Below, piece after piece: positions 1 through 5,945 of a DNA stretch of 10,286 nt. The notes beneath the pieces were generated by a model. That model was not told where the DNA came from. It saw only the letters and a program-made list of their open reading frames with translations, and searched no databases. Position 1 is the first letter of the stretch; each line of letters starts with the position of its first letter. Origin of the DNA: RGIG2041 sp045532715 (GTDB taxonomy: Bacteria; Bacillota; Clostridia; UBA1381; UMGS1253); the NCBI GenBank assembly GCA_045532715.1, contig JAZSGM010000097.1, positions 1-10,286 on the forward strand, written 5' to 3'. The translations under genes were made by a program, and so were the position numbers.

Positions 1-776
1 TCACCGTATTTTTCTGTGCGGTATACAATTTTGCTTTCGTAGAGTTCATCGGTCAAATGCGAGAAAACCTCTGCCGGCAGCTCGACTCTGACACCAATAT
101 CCACGCGGTTGCTCTTGGTCGGGATTTTTAAACGTCTGCACACAGACTCCATCCAACGGCTGCCGCTGCGGCCGACGGAGATGATGCAGGTGTTACAGGT
201 GTAAAGGTGACCGTTGCTGTTGATGGTGTATACGCCGTCCTCGATTTCAATGCGCTCGACCGGGGAGTCGAAGAAGAATTCCACCTTGTCCTTTAAGAAA
301 TTATACAAATTCTCAAGCACGATATAGTTGATATCTGTGCCTAAGTGGCGCACGGATGCATCGAGAAGATGCAAATCGTTTTGAATGCACTGCTTTTTGA
401 ACTGCGAGCCTGTGGTGGTGTAGAGCTTTGTGCCTTCGCCGCCGAAGCGCATGTTTATCTCGTCCACGTAATGCATCAAATCCAGCGCCTGCTGCTTGCC
501 GATGTATTCGTACAGCGTACCGCCAAAATCGTTTGTGATGTTGTACTTGCCGTCGGAAAAAGCACCCGCACCGCCAAAACCGCTCATAATGGAACAGCTT
601 CTGCAGCCTATGCAGGTTTTGATTTTTTTGCCGTCAATCGGGCATTTGCGCTTTTTAAGTGTATGGCCGGATTCAAAGATGGCAATTTTCAGCTCCGGCT
701 TTTTGGTAACAAGCTCATAAGCGGAAAAAATCCCGCCCGGGCCTGCACCGACAATGATTATATCATAATGGTTCAT
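1..776 (-). CDS. FAD-dependent dehydrogenase, COG2509-like (partial, N-terminal 258 codons)
   Basis: This is the N-terminal part of a Rossmann-fold flavoprotein; the rest lies beyond the left edge of the window. The protein begins MNHYDIIIVGAGPGG, a textbook dinucleotide-binding beta-alpha-beta motif (GAGPGG at residues 10-15), followed by an acidic residue at the end of strand 2 (IAIFESG, Glu35). Residues 45-61 carry four cysteines (Cys45, Cys55, Cys58, Cys61), and then comes GFGGAGAFSDGK (66-77), a block I associate with the uncharacterised FAD-dependent dehydrogenase family COG2509. VGRSGS near residue 201 resembles a second nucleotide-contacting loop. The start is set by a strong ribosome binding site (GGGAGG) about 6-7 bases upstream of the ATG. 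It is transcribed away from the MATE gene from its own promoter. Substrate is unknown; the family call is firm, the reaction is not. Confidence 0.88.
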   Translation of the reverse strand, partial: MNHYDIIIVGAGPGGIFSAYELVTKKPELKIAIFESGHTLKKRKCPIDGKKIKTCIGCRSCSIMSGFGGAGAFSDGKYNITNDFGGTLYEYIGKQQALDLMHYVDEINMRFGGEGTKLYTTTGSQFKKQCIQNDLHLLDASVRHLGTDINYIVLENLYNFLKDKVEFFFDSPVERIEIEDGVYTINSNGHLYTCNTCIISVGRSGSRWMESVCRRLKIPTKSNRVDIGVRVELPAEVFSHLTDELYESKIVYRTEKYG

Positions 777-816
777 GACTTCAACCTCCCTGTGGTATAG
801 CTACATATCTAACCTT

Positions 817-845
817 AGTATATCATAACCGAGGTGGCTTGACAA
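817..845 (-). promoter_or_regulatory. Sigma-A promoter of the FAD-dependent dehydrogenase gene
   Basis: Read on the minus strand: -35 TTGTCA (840-845), 17-base spacer, -10 TATACT (817-822). The predicted transcript starts near 810 and leaves a leader of about 33 bases containing the GGGAGG ribosome binding site. Confidence 0.7.
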
Positions 846-935
846 GAGTCAGTCAGTTAATTTTTCGCTGCGCTCCGGTGACGTGAAGTGGTAGCGTTGC
901 GTAGCGCCGATTCGTGAATTCGGGCTTGTGAAAGC
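846..935. repeat. Possible dispersed intergenic repeat with an imperfect hairpin
   Basis: The spacer between the two divergent promoters is more GC-rich than the AT-rich promoter segments on either side. It can fold as CGCTGCGC (866-873) against GCGTAGCG (899-906), seven Watson-Crick pairs plus one G-U pair, with a 25-base loop; GTAGCG also occurs twice, 10 bases apart (891-896, 901-906). The minus-strand translation of this part (ending TGAQRKIN) reminds me of short spurious proteins translated from intergenic repeats in related genomes, but that is memory and not a search. No T-tract follows, so it is not a terminator. Confidence 0.25.
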
Positions 936-964
936 TTGACTTTGCAGGGATAATTTGATATAGT
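936..964 (+). promoter_or_regulatory. Sigma-A promoter of the MATE exporter gene
   Basis: TTGACT (936-941), 17-base spacer, TATAGT (959-964). The transcript should start near 971, only a few bases before the in-frame TTG at 973, which argues that the ATG at 1003 is the real start. Confidence 0.7.
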
Positions 965-1002
965 ATAGTCAATTGAATTGCAAGGGACTTGATCTTGAGG
1001 AA

Positions 1003-2355
1003 ATGAAAAAATATGAAATTGATTTTACGGAAGGGAAATTGCTCGGAAAGATTATTGTATTTGCTCTTCCTATTATATTTTCCGGATTTATGCAAACGCT
1101 GTTTAACGTTGTGGACATGATGGTGGTCGGCAGATTTGTCGGCAACGAAGCATTGGCGGCGGTCGGCTCAACCTCATCGCTGATTAATTTGCTGGTACAG
1201 CTGTTTTTGGGAATTTCTATGGGTGTGACCATTGTAGTGTCGCAAGGGTACGGCGCAAAAGATAACGAACGGATGCATAAGGCGGCGCATACGGCAATTG
1301 CAGTGAGCTGTATCGGCGGTGTGTTTCTTGCGGTCGTTGGTGTAAGTGTGGCGAGAAAGCTACTGGAATTTATGGGCTCGCCGAGCGATGTTATCGATAT
1401 GTCCACCACTTATGTGCGCGTGTACTTTGCCGGTATGCCGCTGATCCTTTTGTATAACTTTACGAGTGCGATTATGCGCGCTTACGGTGACAATAAACGT
1501 CCGTTATACTTTCTGACACTTTCGGGCGTGCTCAATGTGGCATTGAATCTGGTATTTGTGCTTGTGTTTCATATGAGCGTAGCAGGTGTTGCAATTGCAA
1601 CCTTTGCTTCGCAGGGCGTTGCGGCGTTTCTGAATTTGCACTGCCTGATGCGCATTGAAAATGCTTGCCGGATTGATTTGAAAAAGGTGCGCGTCTTTAA
1701 AAAGGAGCTGTTTGAAATTTTGCGGTTCGGCATACCGACGGGCATCCAGTCCACGGTGTTTGCCGTATCCAATGTGCTTTTGCAATCGGCAATCAATTCC
1801 TTCGGCTCAGCAACGATGGCGGCACACGGTGCGGTGAACTATATGGGCAACATTTTAGGCAATATTTCCAACGGCGTTGCCAATACGGCAACGACGGCGT
1901 GCGCACAGAACTTCGGTGCCAAGAATAAAGATAGAATACGCAAAAGCTGGCTCACCTGTCTGGGTGGTGTCGGTATAGCCGAGCTTGTGTTCGCTCTTTT
2001 GGGCGTTGCCGTGATACCGCTGTTTATGCTGATTTTTACGGATGATGCACAAACCGTTGAGATTGGTATTTATATTGCGAAGTATTATATACCGTTCTGG
2101 TTTTTGGGTGGCATAATGAGTACGTCCAGCTCTGCGTTACGCGGCATTGGCTATTCAACGGTGCCGATGATTGTGTCTATTTGCGGTACGTGCGTTTTGC
2201 GTGTGATTTGGATTTATACGGTTTTTGCAAGCTTCAGAAGTCTGGCTGTGCTGTATTCGGTTTATCCGGTGACATGGGCATTTACGGCGCTGGTGCAAAA
2301 CATACTGTTTTTGTTTTTCTTCAGAAAACTGCATTTTGAAAACCGGGCAGAATAG
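1003..2355 (+). CDS. MATE-family efflux transporter
   Basis: A 450-residue integral membrane protein of normal MATE length, expected to have 12 transmembrane helices in two six-helix halves and to export drugs or other organic cations in exchange for Na+ or H+. Visible family signatures are the opening FTEGKLLGKIIVFALPII, VDMMVVGRFVG (37-47), LGISMGVTIVVSQGYGA (69-85), IMRAYGDNKRPLY (157-169) and, in the second half, AQNFGAKNKDRIRK (301-314) and SALRGIGYSTVPM (377-389). The reading frame is open back to a TTG at 973, but that codon lies almost at the predicted transcription start; the ATG at 1003 gives the usual MATE N-terminus. No ideal ribosome binding site precedes it (GAGG is only 2 bases away, AAGGGA is 15 bases away), so the start is the least certain part. 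The LacI-type gene follows in the same direction with no terminator between, suggesting co-transcription. The substrate cannot be inferred. Confidence 0.92.
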   Translation: MKKYEIDFTEGKLLGKIIVFALPIIFSGFMQTLFNVVDMMVVGRFVGNEALAAVGSTSSLINLLVQLFLGISMGVTIVVSQGYGAKDNERMHKAAHTAIAVSCIGGVFLAVVGVSVARKLLEFMGSPSDVIDMSTTYVRVYFAGMPLILLYNFTSAIMRAYGDNKRPLYFLTLSGVLNVALNLVFVLVFHMSVAGVAIATFASQGVAAFLNLHCLMRIENACRIDLKKVRVFKKELFEILRFGIPTGIQSTVFAVSNVLLQSAINSFGSATMAAHGAVNYMGNILGNISNGVANTATTACAQNFGAKNKDRIRKSWLTCLGGVGIAELVFALLGVAVIPLFMLIFTDDAQTVEIGIYIAKYYIPFWFLGGIMSTSSSALRGIGYSTVPMIVSICGTCVLRVIWIYTVFASFRSLAVLYSVYPVTWAFTALVQNILFLFFFRKLHFENRAE

Positions 2356-2358
2356 TAT

Positions 2359-2373
2359 GCAACGCGGTGTTGC
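2359..2373. promoter_or_regulatory. Short inverted repeat GCAAC-N5-GTTGC between the MATE and LacI-type genes
   Basis: A 5-bp perfect inverted repeat four bases after the MATE stop codon. It lacks a T-tract and is too weak to be a terminator. Its left arm continues as GCAACGC, the half-site of the perfect palindrome at 2502-2515, so a role as a regulator binding site is possible but unproven. Confidence 0.2.
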
Positions 2374-2404
2374 GGGAGGTTTGTAGGAGTAATACAGTGC
2401 TGAA

Positions 2405-2410
2405 AGGTGG
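2405..2410 (+). promoter_or_regulatory. Ribosome binding site that decides the LacI-type start
   Basis: AGGTGG lies 3 bases before the ATG at 2414 and 9 bases before the ATG at 2420. The latter spacing is functional and the former too short, so translation most likely begins at 2420. Confidence 0.55.
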
Positions 2411-2419
2411 TGGATGTGT

Positions 2420-3391
2420 ATGACGATGAGAGAGCTTGCAGAGATGGCAGGCGTGTCTGTGTCGACGGTATCCAAGGCGTTTGCTGGCAGTCGGGAGATC
2501 AGCGTTGCGCAACGCGAAAGGATTTTTGCGCTTGCAAGGGAAACCGGATGCTTTGAAAAGTATAATAAAGCATCATTTGATAAAAAAGTGATTGCGGTAA
2601 TCGGGTCGGAGTTTCAAAGCCCTTACTATGCACATCAGCTGTCGATGCTCGAGAAGGAAATCCAGAAGCATGGCGGTCTTATGGTGACGGGGTGTTATAA
2701 TTTTGATGAAGAAGCAAAGCGGTGTTTGATTACATATTTTGTGCAGTATGCGAAGGTAAGCGGTATAATTGTATACGGTACTTTGCCACCGACGTTTGAA
2801 AATAATCTGCCGACGGTTGTCATCGGCCGGAGTGATGTTTGTGATTCTATTTCGCTTTCGTGGAGGGCGTCTATCCAAAACACGATTGCGCTTCTTCTGG
2901 AAAACGGGCATCGGGATATAGCATTTATTGGAGAGGGTTATACAAGCATAAAAAGGAACGAGTTTTTGAAAATAATGCGACAGTATGGGCTTCCGGTGCG
3001 ACAGGAATATATCGTTGAAACAAAGGAGCGCTTTGAACAGGCGGGTTATATTGCCATGAATCAATTGCTGGCGCTTGAGCGTGTACCGACAGCGGTGTTT
3101 GCCGCTTATGACAGCATTGCCATCGGTGCGATGAAAAGTGTTTATGAGCACGGACTGAAGATTCCGGAGGATATTTCGATTGTCGGTATGGATGATATCA
3201 AAAGCAATCCGTATTTTGATGTACCGCTCACTTCGATTACGTCCGATAATGAGGATTTGTGTGAAATTGTGGTTGATATGCTGTATGACAGAATTGAAAA
3301 GGGGAACGAAGCAAAAATAAAGACGGTCAGCGTATCGGCAGAGCTTGTGCAGCGCAACTCCGTGGGTAAGGCAAAAGAAAAGAAGTGCTGA
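2420..3391 (+). CDS. LacI-family transcriptional regulator
   Basis: A 323-residue DNA-binding regulator with the normal two-part LacI layout. Residues 2-24 form the helix-turn-helix (MRELAEMAGVSVSTVSKAF), and residues about 56-312 form a periplasmic-binding-protein-like sensor domain, with KVIAVIGSEF opening it, TAVFAAYDSIAIGAMKSVYEHGLKIPEDISIVGMDDI (224-260) matching the conserved effector-domain core, and VPLTSI (268-273). Such proteins bind palindromic operators as dimers and release or bind DNA in response to a sugar or nucleoside. The segment joining the two parts (about 41-56) does not read like the usual YxPNxxAR hinge helix, which is unusual. The gene follows the MATE exporter by 64 bases without a terminator and is convergent to the mutase gene. 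The last codons (KKC and stop) form the left arm of the shared terminator stem. Target genes may be itself and the MATE gene; the ligand is unknown. Confidence 0.92.
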   Translation: MTMRELAEMAGVSVSTVSKAFAGSREISVAQRERIFALARETGCFEKYNKASFDKKVIAVIGSEFQSPYYAHQLSMLEKEIQKHGGLMVTGCYNFDEEAKRCLITYFVQYAKVSGIIVYGTLPPTFENNLPTVVIGRSDVCDSISLSWRASIQNTIALLLENGHRDIAFIGEGYTSIKRNEFLKIMRQYGLPVRQEYIVETKERFEQAGYIAMNQLLALERVPTAVFAAYDSIAIGAMKSVYEHGLKIPEDISIVGMDDIKSNPYFDVPLTSITSDNEDLCEIVVDMLYDRIEKGNEAKIKTVSVSAELVQRNSVGKAKEKKC

Positions 3392-3412
3392 TGCATTTAT
3401 CAGCACTTCTTT
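3379..3412. terminator. Bidirectional Rho-independent terminator between the LacI-type gene and the mutase
   Basis: A perfect 14-bp stem (3379-3392 pairing with 3399-3412) closes a 6-base loop (3393-3398). On the minus strand it is followed by TTTTCTTTT, a good T-tract for the mutase transcript; on the plus strand the T-run is the end of the stem itself. The LacI-type stop codon (3389-3391) lies inside the left arm. Confidence 0.85.
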
Positions 3413-3416
3413 AAAA

Positions 3417-4832
3417 TTACAGGTTTAAGAAATTCTTCCAGGCAGCGATATATTCGGCTGCCTTTTCTTTTGTGGAATTTTCGGCGAAAATTCTGAGCAG
3501 CGGCTCTGTACCACTGAAGCGGCAGATAACAAAGGAATTGTCTTCAAAGTATACCTTGCAGCCGTCTTCGTAATTTACAGCCACAACCTTTGCCGGAAAT
3601 TCAGGCAGCTTCTTTTCGGTGAATACGATGTTGGAAATCTCCTGCTTCTTTTCTTCGGCAAAACGCAGATTCTCTTCGACCATTGTGAAATAGCCGTATT
3701 TTTTGTAAAGCTTCTTTAAAAGCTCGGTCGGGGATTTGCCGGTTTTACTGAGCATTTCCACGAAAAGGGAGGCTGCATAGACGGAGTCTTTGCCGTGAAT
3801 GTGTCCGCGTACGGTTAAACCGCCGCTCGACTCGCCGCCGAGCACGGCGTCCACCTCGTCGATTTTAGACGAAATGTACTTAAAGCCGACAGGCACCTCG
3901 TAGCACTGTTCGCCGAAATCCTCTGCAACCTTGTCTAACAGATGCGTGGTTGCGAGATTGCGGACAACCGGACCCTTCCAGCCCTTGCTTTCGTGCAGGT
4001 AGTGATACAAAAGAGTCAGAATTTCGTTTGCGTTGATGTACTGACCGTTGCTGTCGATGATGCCGAGACGGTCACCGTCGCCGTCCACGCCGATACCTAA
4101 ATCATAGCCGCCACGGACCACGTCCATCGCAAGGCTTTTTAAAGTGGACTCTGTCGGCGCCGGCATTGCGCCGCCGAAATAGGCATCGCGGTTGCCGTTG
4201 ATGATATCAACCGTGCAGCGTGTGGTGTGCAAAATCACCATCAGCGGATAGGAGGAGGAGCCGTGCATCGGGTCAAACAGAATGCGCAGACCTCTGTTGC
4301 GGATGGCTTCTACATCCAGCAGGTTTAATATATCGTCAATAAAATGATTGAACGGATTTTTGATGTATTCTATATTGCCGGCTGCGACTGCGGCATCGAA
4401 ATCGTTTGTGCGCATATCTGCTGCTGTAAGCTTTTCGAGAATTTCTTCCAGAGCGGCTGTGGTTTCAAGGGGCGCATCTCTGCCTTCCTTGACAATGAGC
4501 TTAATGCCGTTATAGCTCGATGGGTTGTGCGATGCAGTTACCTCTAAGCCGAAGTTTAAGTTGTTTGTCTTTACGTAGTGCATAATCAGCGGCGTTGGGG
4601 CACTGCGGTTCAAAAACAGCACCTTGATGCCGTTGGCGCTTAAAACCTCGGCAATCCATTTTGCTGCGCTGTCAGACAGGAAGCGTCTGTCATAGCCTAT
4701 GATAATTGGCAGCTTGTCTGCGTTCTTCTTTTTTGCGTAAATGCAGAGGGCTTGTGCGACCTTCTGGATGTTCTCCATATTAAAGTCTTTGCCGATTTCC
4801 GCTCTCCAGCCGCCTGTGCCGAATTTGATCAT
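3417..4832 (-). CDS. Phosphoglucomutase/phosphomannomutase family protein
   Basis: A 471-residue cytoplasmic alpha-D-phosphohexomutase, which moves phosphate between the 1- and 6-positions of a hexose through a phosphoserine intermediate. All four active-site signatures are present in order: TASHNP with catalytic Ser101 (99-104), the Mg-binding loop DGDGDR (Asp250, Asp252, Asp254), the sugar-ring loop GESSGG (333-338) and the phosphate-binding loop RFSGTEP (438-444). Domain order and length fit a full protein. It begins IKFGTGGWRA, a version of the family N-terminus found in short bacterial mutases of this superfamily. The ATG is preceded by AAGGAAGG at a spacing of 6 bases, making the start firm. 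It has its own promoter and terminator and is divergent from AraC regulator 1, which might control it. Whether glucose, mannose or another hexose phosphate is preferred cannot be read from the sequence. Confidence 0.95.
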   Translation of the reverse strand: MIKFGTGGWRAEIGKDFNMENIQKVAQALCIYAKKKNADKLPIIIGYDRRFLSDSAAKWIAEVLSANGIKVLFLNRSAPTPLIMHYVKTNNLNFGLEVTASHNPSSYNGIKLIVKEGRDAPLETTAALEEILEKLTAADMRTNDFDAAVAAGNIEYIKNPFNHFIDDILNLLDVEAIRNRGLRILFDPMHGSSSYPLMVILHTTRCTVDIINGNRDAYFGGAMPAPTESTLKSLAMDVVRGGYDLGIGVDGDGDRLGIIDSNGQYINANEILTLLYHYLHESKGWKGPVVRNLATTHLLDKVAEDFGEQCYEVPVGFKYISSKIDEVDAVLGGESSGGLTVRGHIHGKDSVYAASLFVEMLSKTGKSPTELLKKLYKKYGYFTMVEENLRFAEEKKQEISNIVFTEKKLPEFPAKVVAVNYEDGCKVYFEDNSFVICRFSGTEPLLRIFAENSTKEKAAEYIAAWKNFLNL

Positions 4833-4866
4833 TTGTATCCTTCCTTTTTATATAAATTTCAATTTT

Positions 4867-4894
4867 ATTATAGCATAAAAATGCCGGATGGCAA
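4867..4894 (-). promoter_or_regulatory. Sigma-A promoter of the phosphohexomutase gene
   Basis: Read on the minus strand: -35 TTGCCA (4889-4894), 16-base spacer, -10 TATAAT (4867-4872). This gives a leader of about 28 bases with the AAGGAAGG ribosome binding site (4839-4846). It is back to back with the AraC regulator 1 promoter, the two -35 boxes being 32 bases apart. Confidence 0.75.
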
Positions 4895-4926
4895 ATGAAA
4901 TTTGGTCGTTAAATTTATACTTTTGG

Positions 4927-4955
4927 TTGACAAGGTTTTTTATGTGTTTTATAAT
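4927..4955 (+). promoter_or_regulatory. Perfect-consensus sigma-A promoter of AraC regulator 1
   Basis: TTGACA (4927-4932), exactly 17 bases, TATAAT (4950-4955). Both hexamers and the spacing are the exact consensus. The predicted start near 4961-4963 leaves a leader of only about 10 bases before the ATG at 4972. Confidence 0.85.
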
Positions 4956-4961
4956 GGAAAT

Positions 4962-4967
4962 GGTGAT
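4962..4967 (+). promoter_or_regulatory. Ribosome binding site GGTGAT that decides the AraC regulator 1 start
   Basis: GGTGAT is complementary to the 3' end of 16S rRNA (AUCACC) and sits 4 bases before the ATG at 4972. It coincides with the predicted 5' end of the transcript, so the leader is extremely short. Confidence 0.5.
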
Positions 4968-4971
4968 AAAT

Positions 4972-5841
4972 ATGATGTATTCTCCTGTAAAACTGGAGCC
5001 GGAAGTAAATATTGAGGAAATTGTAGCGGTTCAGTACTTCGAATATGCGCGCGATTTTGTCTTTTTGGGCGAAAGGCATGATTTCTGGGAAGTGATTTAT
5101 TCGGACAAGGATTATATTTCGCTGACGATACGCTCTACAGAAGAGGTGATTGCGCCGGGACACTTTTGCATTATCAGTCCGATGGAGTTTCATTCGCTGC
5201 GTCCGGGCAACGGCAAGGCAGCGAATGCGGTACTGTTTTCCTTTGTCTGTGCAAATGAAAAGCTTTACAAAGCAGCGGGGCGCATTGTGAAATGTGATAG
5301 GGAGAAAAAAGAATATATAACGAAGCTGGTTGCGGCGGCGAGGGAGGCATTTTCCACGCCGCTCGGCGAACCGTACAGCACAAGGCTTGTCAAAAATCCG
5401 AATGCGGCACCCGGCAGTGAAAACCTTGTGAAAATTTATACGGAGCTTTTTGTGCTGAGCTGTATTCGTGAAAACGCACAGACGCCGGCGACGGCATCGC
5501 CGCTGATGTATATTTCCGATCCGCTTTTGTCAAAGGTTTGTTCTTATCTGGAAAGCAATGTTTGCGTTGATATGGATTTTGAAAGCCTTTGTGCACATTT
5601 CGGGATGAGCAAAACCAATATGAAGACGTTGTTTCGTGAGAATATCGGTATGGGGGCAATGGACTATTTTTCGCATTGTAAGATAGATTGTGCAAAGCAT
5701 CTGATTCGTGAGAAGGAAATGAATTTTGCGCAGATTTCCGATTATCTTGCCTTTTCGTCACCCCAGTATTTTTCCAGAAGGTTTAAGGAGGTCTGCGGTA
5801 TGACGCCGTCCGAGTATATGGCGTCTGTGGTGCGTAAATAA
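4972..5841 (+). CDS. AraC-family transcriptional regulator 1
   Basis: A 289-residue regulator. Residues about 20-95 read as a cupin-like ligand-binding domain (HDFWEVIYSDKDY, then a VIAPGHFCIISPMEFHSLRP strand-turn block near 59-78), and residues 185-285 form the C-terminal AraC DNA-binding domain with two helix-turn-helix motifs: DFESLCAHFGMSKTNMKTLFRENIG in the first, and FAQISDYLAFSSPQYFSRRFKEVCGMTPSEY in the second, the most conserved part of the family. The frame is open to an ATG at 4888, but that ATG lies upstream of the perfect promoter at 4927-4955, so the extra 28 residues are not translated; I chose the ATG at 4972. It sits between the divergent mutase gene and the DUF4432 gene, whose promoter carries an inverted repeat. 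It likely senses a sugar or derivative and acts on one or both neighbours; the ligand is not identifiable. Confidence 0.9.
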   Translation: MMYSPVKLEPEVNIEEIVAVQYFEYARDFVFLGERHDFWEVIYSDKDYISLTIRSTEEVIAPGHFCIISPMEFHSLRPGNGKAANAVLFSFVCANEKLYKAAGRIVKCDREKKEYITKLVAAAREAFSTPLGEPYSTRLVKNPNAAPGSENLVKIYTELFVLSCIRENAQTPATASPLMYISDPLLSKVCSYLESNVCVDMDFESLCAHFGMSKTNMKTLFRENIGMGAMDYFSHCKIDCAKHLIREKEMNFAQISDYLAFSSPQYFSRRFKEVCGMTPSEYMASVVRK

Positions 5842-5851
5842 TCTGAAATTG

Positions 5852-5874
5852 TACGCAAAATAGGCTGTTGCGTA
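5852..5874. promoter_or_regulatory. Candidate operator: perfect inverted repeat TACGCAA-N9-TTGCGTA
   Basis: Two perfect 7-base arms (5852-5858 and 5868-5874) flank a 9-base spacer, in the gap between AraC regulator 1 and the DUF4432 gene. The right arm contains the -35 hexamer of the DUF4432 promoter. No T-tract follows, so it is not a terminator. A dimeric regulator bound here would directly affect RNA polymerase; AraC regulator 1, encoded just upstream, is the obvious candidate, the LacI-type protein a second. Confidence 0.5.
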
Positions 5875-5896
5875 TGCATGACAGCTGTGCTATAAT
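5868..5896 (+). promoter_or_regulatory. Sigma-A promoter of the DUF4432 gene
   Basis: TTGCGT (5868-5873), 17-base spacer, TATAAT (5891-5896). Transcription should start near 5903, leaving a leader of about 43 bases. The spacer includes the 8-base palindrome ACAGCTGT (5881-5888). Confidence 0.75.
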
Positions 5897-5930
5897 GAAC
5901 ACAGGCTATGTTTACAGTCGCAAATCAAAC

Positions 5931-5937
5931 GAGGGAG
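5931..5937 (+). promoter_or_regulatory. Ribosome binding site that decides the DUF4432 start
   Basis: GAGGGAG ends 8 bases before the ATG at 5946. The frame is open further upstream, but those codons overlap the promoter, so 5946 is the start. Confidence 0.7.
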
Positions 5938-5945
5938 ATGTATAT

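Noticed and set aside
345..800. A 151-codon plus-strand open frame antisense to the FAD-dependent dehydrogenase
   Set aside because: The minus strand encodes a clear flavoprotein with family motifs and a strong ribosome binding site; the plus-strand frame has no such support and is a shadow.
973..1002. TTG start for the MATE exporter
   Set aside because: It lies within a few bases of the predicted transcription start and adds ten residues not typical of MATE proteins. Not fully excluded, since the ribosome binding site for ATG 1003 is poor.
777..1002. Riboswitch, T-box or other structured leader upstream of the MATE gene
   Set aside because: The promoter sits only about 32 bases from the start codon, leaving no room for a leader RNA, and the upstream hairpin is imperfect.
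2370..2398. Promoter for the LacI-type gene (TTGCGG, 17 bases, TACAGT)
   Set aside because: Both hexamers are weak and the start would fall on the ribosome binding site; co-transcription with the MATE gene is simpler.
2573..3406. A 277-codon minus-strand open frame opposite the LacI-type gene
   Set aside because: Long but without recognisable motifs, and directly antisense to a clear LacI-family protein; it is a shadow.
4888..4971. Extended N-terminus of AraC regulator 1 beginning at ATG 4888
   Set aside because: It overlaps the perfect promoter at 4927-4955 and the divergent mutase promoter, has no ribosome binding site, and encodes residues unlike the family.
5868..5945. Extended N-terminus of the DUF4432 protein
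   Set aside because: The TTG at 5868 is the -35 hexamer of the gene's own promoter; GAGGGAG points to ATG 5946.
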